From the NCBI GenBank assembly GCA_964023275.1, contig OZ029916.1, positions 44,802,080 through 44,866,079 on the forward strand: 64,000 nt of DNA, given 5' to 3'. Positions 47,201-57,900 of this stretch are shown here, piece by piece (position 1 is the stretch's first letter; each line of letters begins with the position of its first letter). The translations under genes were made by a program, and so were the position numbers. The notes under the pieces were generated by a model. That model saw only the letters and a list, made by a program, of their open reading frames with translations, was not told the DNA's origin and ran no database searches. This stretch comes from Norana najaformis. Taxonomy: Eukaryota; Annelida; Clitellata; Crassiclitellata; Hormogastridae.

Positions 47201-50200
47201 TCAGAATCGATTTCGACCAACTCCACCTCTTCAGCTGAACACTGAACACCTCTACGCACACGTATGTCCTTTGAAGTCGGATTCAACATTCTGACAATCA
47301 AGTCCATTGTTCTGGGTGGAAGCAGGGTTCCAGCGACGACTAACCCAGACTCCAACACTTGCGGTGAAGTAGCCCACTGTGTCTGATCGAGCTTCAAACT
47401 CGGTACAACAGCATACGCTTCAACATCCATCTCACTGAAAGCTGGTACCTGTACATCACGAGCTACAACAATTCTTCGACACTGTCCAGAACGTTTCTGA
47501 CTATAGACTGGAAAAATATGTCCTTGTATTTGTATTCTCTTCTGTCCAAAATCCCATTGAGCCTGCTGTTGTTCTAACCACTCCAAGCCGAAGATTAACT
47601 CACTCAATTGCTCGGACACCAAACACGGTACATTGAATGAATAACCATCAACTTCACACTCCAGAACTGTTTCTCCTAATACCCGGATAGCTGTACCATT
47701 GGCCGCACGGAGCAACTGTTCAGAGTATACAATGTCCTTCTTTTTAACTACTGACGCTGGAGCCAGACACATTTCGCTTCCTGTATCAATTAATGCCAGA
47801 ATAGTACGTCCGTTCACTCTCAATGGTAGGTAGGCGTTCGTACTTCCGCTGATGTATCTCGTATTGGCTGGTTCCTGTTGATTGACGTCATGATTCTCGT
47901 CTTGTGGTGGCCAACGGCGATATGGACAGTTGCGAGCTCTGTGGTAAGGCTCCCGACAATTAAAACAGACTCCATCCCATCTTCCTCTGTTCCGGTTATC
48001 CGTAAATTGTCTACCATTCTGCCTTTGCTGTTGAGTTGTTATAGTTCCACCTGTTTCACCTCTTGACCTCTGTGATCCTTTAAGTGTGGCTATCTCTTTT
48101 TCCAATTGATCCACCCGACGTTTCCACTCAACCATTGTATCTTTGCTTCGTGGCGATTCATCCCTTGATTGTTTAACTTCTTTTATCGCCTTAACTCGTC
48201 CTGCACGGCGTTCAGAATGTTCAAAAGGTTCTTCATCAGCCTTTCTGTAGCCATCGAGTCTCATAGCCAACTTATACGCACTGTCTAATGTTTCCGGTTC
48301 ACGTTCTCTCACTTTCAGAGCCAGAGTTTTGTCTTTCAAGGCATCAAGAAAGGCACGAACAGCTATAGTTTCACTGTGAATTGACGGTGGACCAGGATAA
48401 GCTAATGTCATTAAACGTCGGATATCCTGAACCAACAAATTGAAATCCTCTCCATCCCGTTGTTTTCTAGTAGCCAACTGAGTTTGGTAGAGTGACGCTT
48501 GATCTGTACTTCCATAACGAGCTCGAAGTCTTTTGACCAGGTCAGACCAAGTCAACACAGTAGCAGAATCAAACTCCCACAAGATCTGATTAGCTGGTTC
48601 AGTCAATGCACACATAAGTTGATTTAACCTTTCTTCATCTGTCCAACCATTATTCCGAGCACATACCTCAAATTTTCTGATAAAAGCTTCAACGGCTGAC
48701 TTTCCATTGTAATATCCCAACTTTATCCATTGGCGTGGTTTATCAGGAGAAACACTCGTCACTGAATCATTGCCTGGCAAACTTGATGAGATGGTTGCTG
48801 TTGTAGCCGCCACAGTCGATGTCTTCAGGTTGTCATCCGTTGTCTCTTTTACTGTAAGAGTGCTTTGATTTGAAGCAACAGTCGGCAACGCAGACATCAC
48901 TGGTTTCACCGAAGTATGCACCTCTGTTAACACCGAAGATGTAACAATAGTTGGTTCTACCCTTTTACTCGAGATGTTCAGTTTTTCTTTACATTCATTT
49001 CTTACTTCAGCACCTTCAACTTGAGATGAACGAGAACAACTTGGCACAACTTTGTTATCATCATGTTCAGTTCCACTTACAACTGAGGCATGACATGGCA
49101 TTCGCTGTTCCAACTCCGTAGTAAAGCATGGCCAGGCAGACGATGCAGCTCCGTAGACATGTGAGACTGGAGGCAACGGTTGTACAACTGGAACTGGATT
49201 GAGACCAGCTCCCGGCATCCACCAATGAGGCAAAGACCAGGCCGTTCCAGAGGACGGTATGTAGAACGGTTGGTTTGACGTAGGCCATGGCACATTTCCA
49301 ACAACAGCAGAAGGATGCGGCGCGAGAGTGACGAAGGACGGATTAGGACCATCGTTGCACATCGCAGACGTTGTTCCGTACCAGGCTGCTCTTCCACGCT
49401 GTGGAACACACCTGGATGTAAGAGACACAGTAGCAGCGTTCCGTTGAACATGCACGATAGGAGGCGATGGAAACGGAGGCTGTAACGACGTGGTAGCACG
49501 CTGTGGCGGAACCGCAGTTGCGAGATTAACCCGTGACGAAACAGCACACGTTGACGTGGTGGTGGAAAGAATAGCTGACGCCGCCGACCGAAGAATTGAG
49601 TTGTCACTCACGCGTTTTTCCATACGTTGAGTGACAGGCTGCGACGTTGGGCAAAACGTAGCTCTATCTGGATAACCAGACTCATAACCGGGACGTTTGC
49701 TTCCATCAAGCCCAGACCAAGACATTTCTTGAATCTGGCTTTCATCCACTTCAGCCGACGCAACCCGAATTTGGACTTGTTCGTTACTTCCCCAGTTAGA
49801 CTGCGAACCTGAAACAAACTGTTCCATGTCAGAAAACCATTTTTCTTCCTCATATCTTAACTCATCTATCTTTGAGATATTAGGCCTAATTTCTATATTA
49901 TCTTCAGGTCTCTCTTCCTCTGTTTCTTCGATACCAATTTCTTCTGGAACTTCATATACGATTGTATCGGTATCACTTACCTCACCAGACAAATTGTTCA
50001 ACGTTCTAACAACATTTTCCGTTCTTATTCCTAATTCTTCCTCCTCTTCTTCTAGTAAATCCGAGACCCCACTTAATCTGGTGCCAGTTGTAACGGAATC
50101 GGGCGCGTGGTGTGACGCCACCGTTAGCTGTCGGGAGAGCCCGGAGGAAAGAACTGGAAAAGTGTCTGATGACGGCAACGGGTTCGAATCCAGAGTAGTC

Positions 50201-50649
50201 GAATGTGCAACTCGACTTCGTACAATACCCTGTCCATAATAAGTGGGCGGTTTCGAACTCAGTCTTGTACTCCTGCGAAGGACAGGAAGTGACTTAATTC
50301 CTTCTGCCATTCGTTCACCAGATGGCCAAGTGTGGTCCGTGGCAGCCGGATGGGCCGCTACCCCCTCTGATAGAGCGTAAGGGTTCGTGGTGGCTTTCCC
50401 AACAGACTTTTTCACTTCGGTACCTGAGCGCTGCATAACTTCCGACATAGGCGCTAAATGAATTTGATTCAATTTGTGCTCCAACTCTGCTTGGCGCTCT
50501 ATCAATTCGCTTCGTAATTGTATCTGGCTCTCAAACAATTGATTTTGGCTCTCTACCATTTTATTCTGGCGCTCTATCAAATCTTCTCGGAGCGAGGACA
50601 GAGAGGCAAATATAGACTCTACTACATTACGGAAATCTAAATCAGCCAT
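44296..50649 (-). CDS. Ty3/gypsy Gag-Pol polyprotein, intact, 2117 aa
   Basis: A single ORF encoding all functions for reverse transcription and integration. Approximate residues: LTR-encoded N-terminus with a glutamine/glutamate-rich predicted coiled coil (1-187); acidic and Ser/Thr/Pro-rich linker (188-630); capsid-like Gag (640-800); zinc knuckle CFNCREPYHRARNC (near 894); protease LIDTGS (near 951); reverse transcriptase with YLDD (near 1381); RNase H with TDAS (near 1530); integrase zinc-binding H..H...CSVC (1758-1800) and D, D, E core (GIDITGP, LTDQGP, NGVVERFH; 1825-1925); GPYKI module near 2066. There is no stop or frameshift, and gag and pol are fused with no visible slippage need. 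The start at 50649 is the only Met giving the LTR-encoded part; a start after the LTR is possible but no Met lies soon after the junction. Confidence 0.95.
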   Translation of the reverse strand: MADLDFRNVVESIFASLSSLREDLIERQNKMVESQNQLFESQIQLRSELIERQAELEHKLNQIHLAPMSEVMQRSGTEVKKSVGKATTNPYALSEGVAAHPAATDHTWPSGERMAEGIKSLPVLRRSTRLSSKPPTYYGQGIVRSRVAHSTTLDSNPLPSSDTFPVLSSGLSRQLTVASHHAPDSVTTGTRLSGVSDLLEEEEEELGIRTENVVRTLNNLSGEVSDTDTIVYEVPEEIGIEETEEERPEDNIEIRPNISKIDELRYEEEKWFSDMEQFVSGSQSNWGSNEQVQIRVASAEVDESQIQEMSWSGLDGSKRPGYESGYPDRATFCPTSQPVTQRMEKRVSDNSILRSAASAILSTTTSTCAVSSRVNLATAVPPQRATTSLQPPFPSPPIVHVQRNAATVSLTSRCVPQRGRAAWYGTTSAMCNDGPNPSFVTLAPHPSAVVGNVPWPTSNQPFYIPSSGTAWSLPHWWMPGAGLNPVPVVQPLPPVSHVYGAASSAWPCFTTELEQRMPCHASVVSGTEHDDNKVVPSCSRSSQVEGAEVRNECKEKLNISSKRVEPTIVTSSVLTEVHTSVKPVMSALPTVASNQSTLTVKETTDDNLKTSTVAATTATISSSLPGNDSVTSVSPDKPRQWIKLGYYNGKSAVEAFIRKFEVCARNNGWTDEERLNQLMCALTEPANQILWEFDSATVLTWSDLVKRLRARYGSTDQASLYQTQLATRKQRDGEDFNLLVQDIRRLMTLAYPGPPSIHSETIAVRAFLDALKDKTLALKVREREPETLDSAYKLAMRLDGYRKADEEPFEHSERRAGRVKAIKEVKQSRDESPRSKDTMVEWKRRVDQLEKEIATLKGSQRSRGETGGTITTQQQRQNGRQFTDNRNRGRWDGVCFNCREPYHRARNCPYRRWPPQDENHDVNQQEPANTRYISGSTNAYLPLRVNGRTILALIDTGSEMCLAPASVVKKKDIVYSEQLLRAANGTAIRVLGETVLECEVDGYSFNVPCLVSEQLSELIFGLEWLEQQQAQWDFGQKRIQIQGHIFPVYSQKRSGQCRRIVVARDVQVPAFSEMDVEAYAVVPSLKLDQTQWATSPQVLESGLVVAGTLLPPRTMDLIVRMLNPTSKDIRVRRGVQCSAEEVELVEIDSESVVVGQGAAVNEVVEDRLSADTESVLAPLWTDVAEDVPTEVKCRLRQLILDNRKAFSLGDWDLGFTDVIQHEIDTGNEAPVRQPLRRQPLTLLPVIDEQVEQMLQQGLIEPSMSEWASNVVMVRKRDGTPRFCVDYRALNNKTRKDAYPLPLISESLDSLGGAKWFSTFDLRAGYHQVAVHPRDRHKTAFVTRRGSFHFKVLPFGLCNSPATFSRMMNLVMTGLHFSICLIYLDDVIVFASDLDIHLERLSQVLQRLAAVNLKLKPSKCHLLQRKVLFLGHIVSEEGVATDPDKVEAVKSWPTPRRLRDVRAFLGLCSYYRKFVPEFAQIARPLHAMTRKGVSFCWTDACEEAFNELKGRLTEAPILALPDDKGMYVLDTDASGEAIGAVLSQIQDGQERVISYGSRLCSSAEKNYDVTRRELLAIVFFLKTFRQYLLGRRFLLRTDHSALQWLRKTPLPIGQQARWLAIVEEFDFEIRHRTGTTHLNADAMSRRPHQITAIHEVSDNLQQDVDRLLAWDCETLGREQQNDPDLKWIIQRKIQSNEAPTHEDIRPLSGTIKTLASQWPQLRVTDGLLLRDWLDVESGQVRWSQLIAPPSRRSTLFRLAHEGMSGGHLGLRRTLKQLQKRAYWPGWREFARIQLRKCSVCAQYQRGKPSRQGQLQSMLVGEPMERFGIDITGPHPVSSKGYRYILTVVDHFTRWAEAFPIRNQEAVTVARVLVEQVFSRYGCPRQILTDQGPCFEASLFQELCCRFQIDKIRTSPYKPSTNGVVERFHRTLNAMLGKIVSLNQKNWDVCLPVVMAAYRATEHESTGFSPNRLFLNRDVYLPIDLVLGDCNLKESNRLSSEDFVEEACTRIQSMCEQVRLYSKRMATTRAARYNLRVRPATFTVGQWVWYFCPRKRVGVKDKWARLYTGPYKIMECLSPVLFRIQRSSRAQPKCVYIDKLKPYFGDTEPNFSGGKRADC
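50069..50086 (-). promoter_or_regulatory. Putative tRNA primer-binding site
   Basis: TGGCACCAGATTAAGTGG begins two bases after the 5' LTR, starting with TGG as expected for pairing with a tRNA CCA end. I could not assign the tRNA. It lies inside the open reading frame and is translated. Confidence 0.5.
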
Positions 50650-51552
50650 TTCTTTCTTTTGATAATTTATTTACAATTAAAAGACTCGACTCTAGCCTTT
50701 ACGACTTATTTTACATCAATATTCTACTAATTATAATTTATACACGTCTCAAAGGTTCTAGTTCACAACAATCGCTAATTCAAACCCGAAACCTATGAAC
50801 TTATAGAAAACTGGTTGCCTGACATGAATTTAAGGAAATTTGCCCTTAAACTGAATATAAAAGAAAACATTCGACTCCCTGATAACAACGACAATCTCGT
50901 CTTCCTTGGACAATTGCGAAGACAAGGTATAATGCAGAAATTATTCCATGCACTTCCTGACGACACGTTTTGACGGAGCAATTTCCCCGGTACGAAATTT
51001 CGACAGAAATTTGATACATCCAATTTTAGATCCAAAGCACACGACAAGAAATTTTCCTGACGCAACTTCGACAGCGCCCAACGAAATAGACGATATTCCA
51101 AAAGAATTACGATTTTTGATTAAATTCGATCAATCTCGAAGTTTCCATCGATTATATCCCAGTTGACAGTCGACCGCTTCATTAAATATCGATTACAACC
51201 GCAGAAATTTAGTTTCAGAGCCGAAAATCAAACTTTTCTCGGAAATCAACTAAACTCTCAGCTACAGCTCCTTACTTGTCAACTTCCAAGCGGCAACTGA
51301 ACTTCGATGCGTCGCAATAGGCCAGCTTCCCTGGTCACGTGACCACATCCGGGCACTTTTGGCGCGAGAAACCGGTTCCAACCAGTCTGCAGCCGGATTG
51401 CATCATCCTAGCTAAAAATAACTCGCCTCAGCAGCCGAATGCATGCAGAGCTCAGGCCACCCGCATCGATCGATAAAACAATCATCACTGCTACCAGATT
51501 AGCTGCCTGATTAAGCGCAAACCTATATGGCGCTACAGTGATTTTTGTTACA
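50089..51552 (-). repeat. 5' LTR of the gypsy element
   Basis: 1464 bp, copy of 42056-43519. On the - strand: TATAAAT at 50742-50736, AATAAA at 50671-50666, then ATG at 50649. The reading frame leaves the LTR exactly at a codon edge (561 nt, 187 codons). Confidence 0.95.
50736..50742 (-). promoter_or_regulatory. TATA-like box of the LTR promoter
   Basis: TATAAAT on the - strand, about 90 bp before the gag ATG. Transcription from near 50710 would place R and the whole of U5 downstream, with the ATG in U5. Inferred only. Confidence 0.4.
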
Positions 51553-51556
51553 CAAT
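51553..51556. other. Target-site duplication, right (CAAT)
   Basis: Matches 42052-42055. Confidence 0.75.
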
Positions 51557-52307
51557 TACAGGGAGCCAATGTTTACAGACAATACCATTTACTACTAAGA
51601 TGGTGTCCTAGCAAAGTGATATAGCGATGTGTATTTTATCAAGTAAAATGACTTAATGTTACAAAAGGTAAAATTGATAAACATACAGAAATGTGAGTTT
51701 GGCACACAGGCCCATGTCGTATAAAATACATAACATTATCTTTAATAATTATACACTAATAAAGTGATGTTTTAGCCCTGATAACAGGTTTGTACTTGTA
51801 CTATAAAGTGAATGTATAATCCACCAGTAAGCACCGGTATTATAAATGAATTCTAAACGACTGTTTAAGAGAGATTTAAAAATTATTATTATTATTGAAA
51901 AGTAAGTTCTAGGCCCATATAACAGATTATTTCACCATTAAAAACAGAACAATTTTTACATATATACATATAGAAAATTTTCAGATAAATTTTTAAACAG
52001 GCTAAACATATTAATTACAGAATTAGTTTTATTTACATCACAAATGTTTTGTCAGGGAGAATATCACACATACAATCGAAAAATATTTACAGATTATATT
52101 TACATTGGAATAATCCATTTTATTTAAATGACTCTATCTTTGTTGATGCTCATCAAGATTTTATAAACCTCCAGGTAAAGATAATGGTTACACAGGATGT
52201 TTTTTTACAGTAAAGTCTAGTCTCTTTTCCTGGCATTTTTGTTTTAGTATATATGAAATATTCTGTTTTTTACAATTTAATAATACTATTTGGTTATTTC
52301 ATGTAAA
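51557..52307. other. No recognisable feature
   Basis: AT-rich unique sequence next to the retrotransposon. Confidence 0.5.
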
Positions 52308-52830
<523 letters not shown>

Positions 52831-52912
52831 TTGAACGAAATTGAATTATATATAGCGCCGAAAAAAGCGATTTAAAGGTGTCTAAGTATAATCTAATTAT
52901 ATGTAAAATGTA

Positions 52913-53285
52913 AATGTACAAGTTTTAATGTAGCGACCGTATGGCCTCGACCCTGCTCTCTTTTCAATGAATCACGATTAAATTGAATTATATATAGTGT
53001 CGGAAAAAGCGATTTAAAGGTGTCTCTAAGTATAATCTAATTATATGTAAAATGTAAATGTACAAGTTTTACTGTAGCAACCGTATGGCCTCGACCCTGC
53101 TCTCTTTTCAATGAATCAATCGGGTGAGATCCTTTGCCACCGCTGCTCGTTTGAATGGGCACCAAGCCATTTAAGGCCCCCGTGTATTGACCGTGCCAGC
53201 CCGAGATTCAAATCTCTGACATAAGCCTTGACTTGAACGCGAACCGGTATCCTCACGCTCGGAGGCGCCTTGACGAACATTGTGC
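52913..53285 (-). repeat. Family A, two successive copies
   Basis: A truncated copy (52913-52975) and a fuller one (53040-53285), both starting ATGTAAATGTACAAGTTTTA and containing CCGTATGGCCTCGACCCTGC; the stretch between (TATATATAGTGTCGGAAAAAG) is itself duplicated from 52844. 53286-53790 shows no gene. Confidence 0.75.
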
Positions 53286-53794
53286 AGCAGTTATTAATTA
53301 ACTCACAACTACGTTGAGCCGTTGATATTTAATGCTTTCAATTATATCATGGTCTTAGAAGAAGAATAAAGAATAAAAATTTAACAACGGGTTTCGTATG
53401 ATCTCTCCCTTGAACCGTCTTGAAGAAGCACTTCTCTTAACGGCCGTTGACTGCGTGCACAGCTCTATGTTTGCCACGAACTCAATGAGCAATTTTTAAC
53501 CAGGCTTGGTTAGCGAGTTCATTCGCATATAACAAGTTGTAGACCTACTGCGTCCGTAGTAATGATTAGCCTACTTGGGTGACTCTCGGCGGGGGACCAG
53601 AGGGAGATATGCCCGAGGCATCGATTATCCCAGTGAAAAGAGATTGTAATATTGTATGACGCAGTTTGACGATCGCTGTAATACGAAGCAGGCGAAGATT
53701 AAGAACTCCTTGGACAAACTCAGCGCCTCCTATTACCGGCCTGACTGAGGAGTTGATTGGCCGGTTGACTGGTTGATTGGCTGGACAATGAAAC

Positions 53795-54165
53795 GATGGA
53801 TGGAGGGATGGAGGATGGATGGATGGATGGATAGGTGAATGGAAGGATTACTGGATGGATTGATGGATGAATGGATGAGTGGATTGATGGATGGATGGAT
53901 GGATGGATGGATGGACAGGTGACTGGAAGGATGAATGGATGGATTGATGGACGAATGGATGGATGAATGAATGGATGAGTGGATTGATGGATGGATGAAT
54001 GCATGGATGGATGAATGGCTGGACGTATGACTGGATGAATAGATGGATGAATGGATAGATGCCATTCATTGGATGGTCATATGAATGGATTAATGAACGG
54101 ATGAATGAGCGGATGAACGGATGAATGAATAAATGAATGAATGAATGGATGGACGTTGTTACTGA
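53795..54165. repeat. (ATGG)n minisatellite
   Basis: GATGGATGG with ATGAATGG variants. It is followed by TTCA-type units (54230-54310) just before the GALNT coding exon. Antisense ORFs rich in HPSIHPSI are artefacts. Confidence 0.95.
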
Positions 54166-54354
54166 AGCCCATCCCTCAAAATAACTACCCGCCATCCACT
54201 TACCAATTACCTTCCGTCAGCACTGCATTCGTTCGTTCGTTCATTCATTCACTCATTCATTCACTCAATAACTCACTCATTTGCTCATTCATCATTCATT
54301 CATTCATTCAGTCGTTAACCTGCCTCGCTCTTTATCAACCAGTTCTTTTCCCAG

Positions 54355-54961
54355 GGCACCAAGCGACATGCGGGTGCGGATCGGAGGAGCCATGCTAACC
54401 TTCGAGTTGTCCTCGGGTAAGGGATCCCTGGTCGCCTGCCTCATGACTTTCACCCTGCCCCTCATCATCTTCGTTCTCTTCCTCTCGGTCTCCGACGAAA
54501 CCCACGCCGGAAACCGCGACCCCCTTCAGCTGGCGACACCGATCGACCAGTCGCTTCTGATGAAACCGGGAGCTATAGAAGACACTGATCGAGTTAAAGT
54601 ACAACGCCAGCGACATCTAGCGGTGACTACCCAAGAACCGGAAACGACAGTCGTGCGCATGGCAATGGACGCTGCGGCCTCGAAGCGTGACCTAATTCTC
54701 AGCGACCATTGGAAGCTGATCGCCGAGCAAAAGAGGGCGCCAGATAGCAGATACAACATAAACGTCACGCGCAGTGACCTAATTCCACCAGATAGGCCGA
54801 TACCAGATACGCGACCTAAATCCTGCTTCCGGTTTAAATACGACCTGCGCCACCTGCCGACTGTGACTGTCATCATTCCGTACTACAACGAGGCTCTGTC
54901 GATGATATTGAGGACGGTTCACAGCGTCCTAAATAGGTCACCGGATCGCCTGCTTGAAGAG
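54355..54961 (+). CDS. GALNT: GALNT exon with start codon
   Basis: The exon probably begins after TTTTCCCAG at 54355; coding starts at ATG 54368. An in-frame Met at 54281 lies in repeat sequence upstream of this acceptor and is less likely. A second in-frame Met at 54392 is also possible. It encodes anchor, stem and the first GT-A strand, ending LLEE. Donor is GAG|GTAAGG. Confidence 0.85.
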
Positions 54962-57900
54962 GTAAGGTAGGTCACGAGATGATGACCCTTTGTACAAACA
55001 GATGAAATGCCTTCTGAACCAGTTATAACTTATGTTATGTTATGTTACTGTATGTTATGTTATGTTAGTTATGGAGTGTTATGGAGTGTTATGGAGTGTT
55101 ATGAAGTGTTATGGAGTGTTACCTTTCTTTGCCCTGTTTCTCTATGCATGGTTGGATGGTTGATTGGTCAGTCGATAGAATCTCTTATAAAGTTTGCATT
55201 TGTGTTTGTTCAATCGGTTGGTCAATAATCAGTTTAGTTCGGAAGGAAGTCAGGAAGTCAGTTAGTTATGAAGTTAGTCAGTCAAGAAGTTAACAAAGAA
55301 GCTATTGAGTCAAAGAGTTAGTCTGTCGATGAGTCCGTCAAGAAGTCAGTCAAGAAATCAGTCAAGAAGTTAATCAGTCATGAAGTAGGTCACGGAGTCA
55401 GTTAATTAAGCAATCAAAACAATAATCGGTCATTCATTCAGTCCGTCAGTCAGTCAGTCAGTCAGCCAGTCAGTCAAGATTCTGCCAGCCAAGAACGATA
55501 AGACACTGAGACAGGTAGTTAAGAAATCGGTAAACAAATCTGCAACACCATTTTGGACCGTGCCTGACGGTTGCAGGTGATACTCGTTGATGACAAGAGC
55601 ACCGATCTTCACCTTCAGTCGGCCTTCCTCGACAACCACCTGCGACTCCTTCCGAAGGTCAAGATCATCCACAACCCAAAGCGGGTCGGTCTTGTCGTGT
55701 CACGCATGAATGGATTCCGGGCGGCCCGAGCCCCAATCGTCATCTTCCTCGACGCTCACACGGAGGTGAACGAGGGGTGGCTGGAGCCAACCCTGGCGGA
55801 ACTCGTGCGTGACCCCAATCAGATTCTGCAGCCGTTCGTCGACGGAATCGACACCATGACCCTCGAGTACATGGCACCAGCTATTTACCACAAGGGCGCC
55901 TTCAGCTGGGATCTTAGGTGGGTGCTGACTCAATAAGGGCGCCTTCAGCTGGGATCTTAGGTGGGTGCTGACTCAATAAGGGCGCCTTCAGCTGGGATCT
56001 TAGGTGGGTGCTGACACAATAAGGGCGCCTTCAGCTAGGATCTTATGTGGGTGCTGACACAATAAGGGCGCCTTCAGCTGGGATCTTAGGTGGGTGCTGA
56101 CTCAATAAGGGCGCCTTCAGCTGAGATCTTAGGTGGGTGCTGACACAATAAGGGCGCCTTCAGCTGGGATCTTAGGTGGGTGCTGACACAATAAGGGCGC
56201 CTTCAGCTGGGATCTTAGGTGGGTGCTGACACAATAAGGGCGCCTTCAGCTGGGATCTTAGGTGGGTGCTGACACAATAAGGGCGCCTTCAGCTGGGATC
56301 TTAGGTGGGTGCTGACACAATAGGGCGCCTTCAGCTGGGATCTTAGGTGGGTGCTGACATAATAAGGGCGCCTTCAGCTGGGATCTTAGGTGGGTGCTGA
56401 CACAATAAGGGCGCCTTCAGCTGGGATCTTAGGTGGGTGCTGACACAATAGGGCGCCTTCAGCTGGGATCTTAGGTGGGTGCTGACATAATAAGGGCGCC
56501 TTCAGCTGAATCTGTATTTATCTTATAGATTCATTTCCAAACACCATCCACCGTAGTCATCTGATTGTCTATCTGCCTGACTCTTTGACCTTGACCTTGA
56601 TTCGAACTCTTCTTGCCTATCGATTTTGTTTTGACTGAGCGCCTGTGAATAAGCTGGTTCCCGCAACTTAGCTTTCGTTGGGCCCTGTAGAAATTAGATT
56701 ACGATTACCTTTTGCATATGATGTGTCTGGGGCAGGAACACGTGGATCAAGATGTTTTGACTGAGCGCCTGAAGAGAGCTGGTTCCTGCGACTTAGCTTT
56801 CGTTGGGCCCAGTAGAAATTAGATTACGATTACCTGTTGCATATGATGTGTCTGGGGCAGGAACACGTGGATCAAGATGTTTTGACTGAGCGCCTGTGAA
56901 GAGCTGGTTCCTGCGACTTAGCTTTCGTTGGGCGCAGTAGAAATCTCGAGTTTACGATTACGATTACCTTTTGCATTTGATTTTTTGCCAGGTACACGTG
57001 GATCAAGATGGCGGACCATGAGCAGGCGAGGGCCATCGAAACGGGCCTTCCCTTCCCGACGCCCACGATCGTCGGCTGCGTCATCGCCGTCAACAAGACC
57101 TTCTTCGAGTCGATCGGGTCCTTCGACGAATCGCTTCGCATCTGGGGAGGAGAGAACTCGGAGCTGTCCTTCCGTGCCTGGATGTGTGGGTCAAAGGTCA
57201 TGACCGTGACCTGCTCGCGTATAGGTCACGCGTTCAAGAACTTTCCGTACTCCTTCGACGGGAACAAGGAGGAGACGGTCCAGAAGAACCTTATGCGAGT
57301 GGCCGATGCCTGGATGGACGGAATGAGGAAGTACTTCTACGCCTCGACGAGGGTCTACAGCTTCAAGCAGGCCGTTCTTACAGAGGAGGAGATGGGGACG
57401 CTCGAAGTCAGGAAGGAGCTGAGGAAAAGTCAGTGTTTCTACTTGTCTGTTTGTTTGTCTGTCTGTGTGTCTGTCTGTGTGTCTGTCTGTGTGTCTGTCT
57501 GTGTGTCTGTCTGTGTGTCTGTCTGTGTGTCTGTCTGTCTATCTGTCTGTCTATCTGTCTGTCTATCTGTCTGTCTATCTGTCTGTCTGAACAGCCAATG
57601 CATCTCCCATATAAACACAGTCAATAAGTCAACCAGTTAGTCAAAATAATAATCAACCAGACAGTCAATAAGTCAGCCAGATAGTAAATAAGTCAGCCAG
57701 ATAGTAAATAGGTCAGCCAGATAGTAAATAAGTCAGCCAGATAGTAAATGGGTCAGCCAGATAGTAAATAAGTTGAGCAGATAGTCGGTCAACCAGAGTC
57801 AACAAGTCAATCAGACAGGGTTTCTCTAAGTTCTTTCAAGGCGTGCTTCTGCTAAGCGAATTCATGGGTCAGGATCATCTTTGCCATCTGAAAGCTTTGT

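Larger units (their letters stand above)
42056..51552 (-). mobile_element. Full-length Ty3/gypsy LTR retrotransposon
   Basis: 9497 bp on the - strand: 5' LTR 50089-51552, primer site, one gag-pol ORF (44296-50649), 3' non-coding region with a tandem repeat, polypurine tract and 3' LTR 42056-43519. The two LTRs are the same length with a constant offset of 8033 bp, and I saw no difference between them by eye, which indicates a very recent insertion. Domain order protease, RT, RNase H, integrase defines Ty3/gypsy. There is no env and no chromodomain. Confidence 0.95.

Noticed and set aside
57601..57640. GALNT exon 3 continuing past 57428
   Set aside because: The extra codons are GTCT repeat; a GTCAGT donor at 57429 with the matching phase at 60154 restores the conserved protein.
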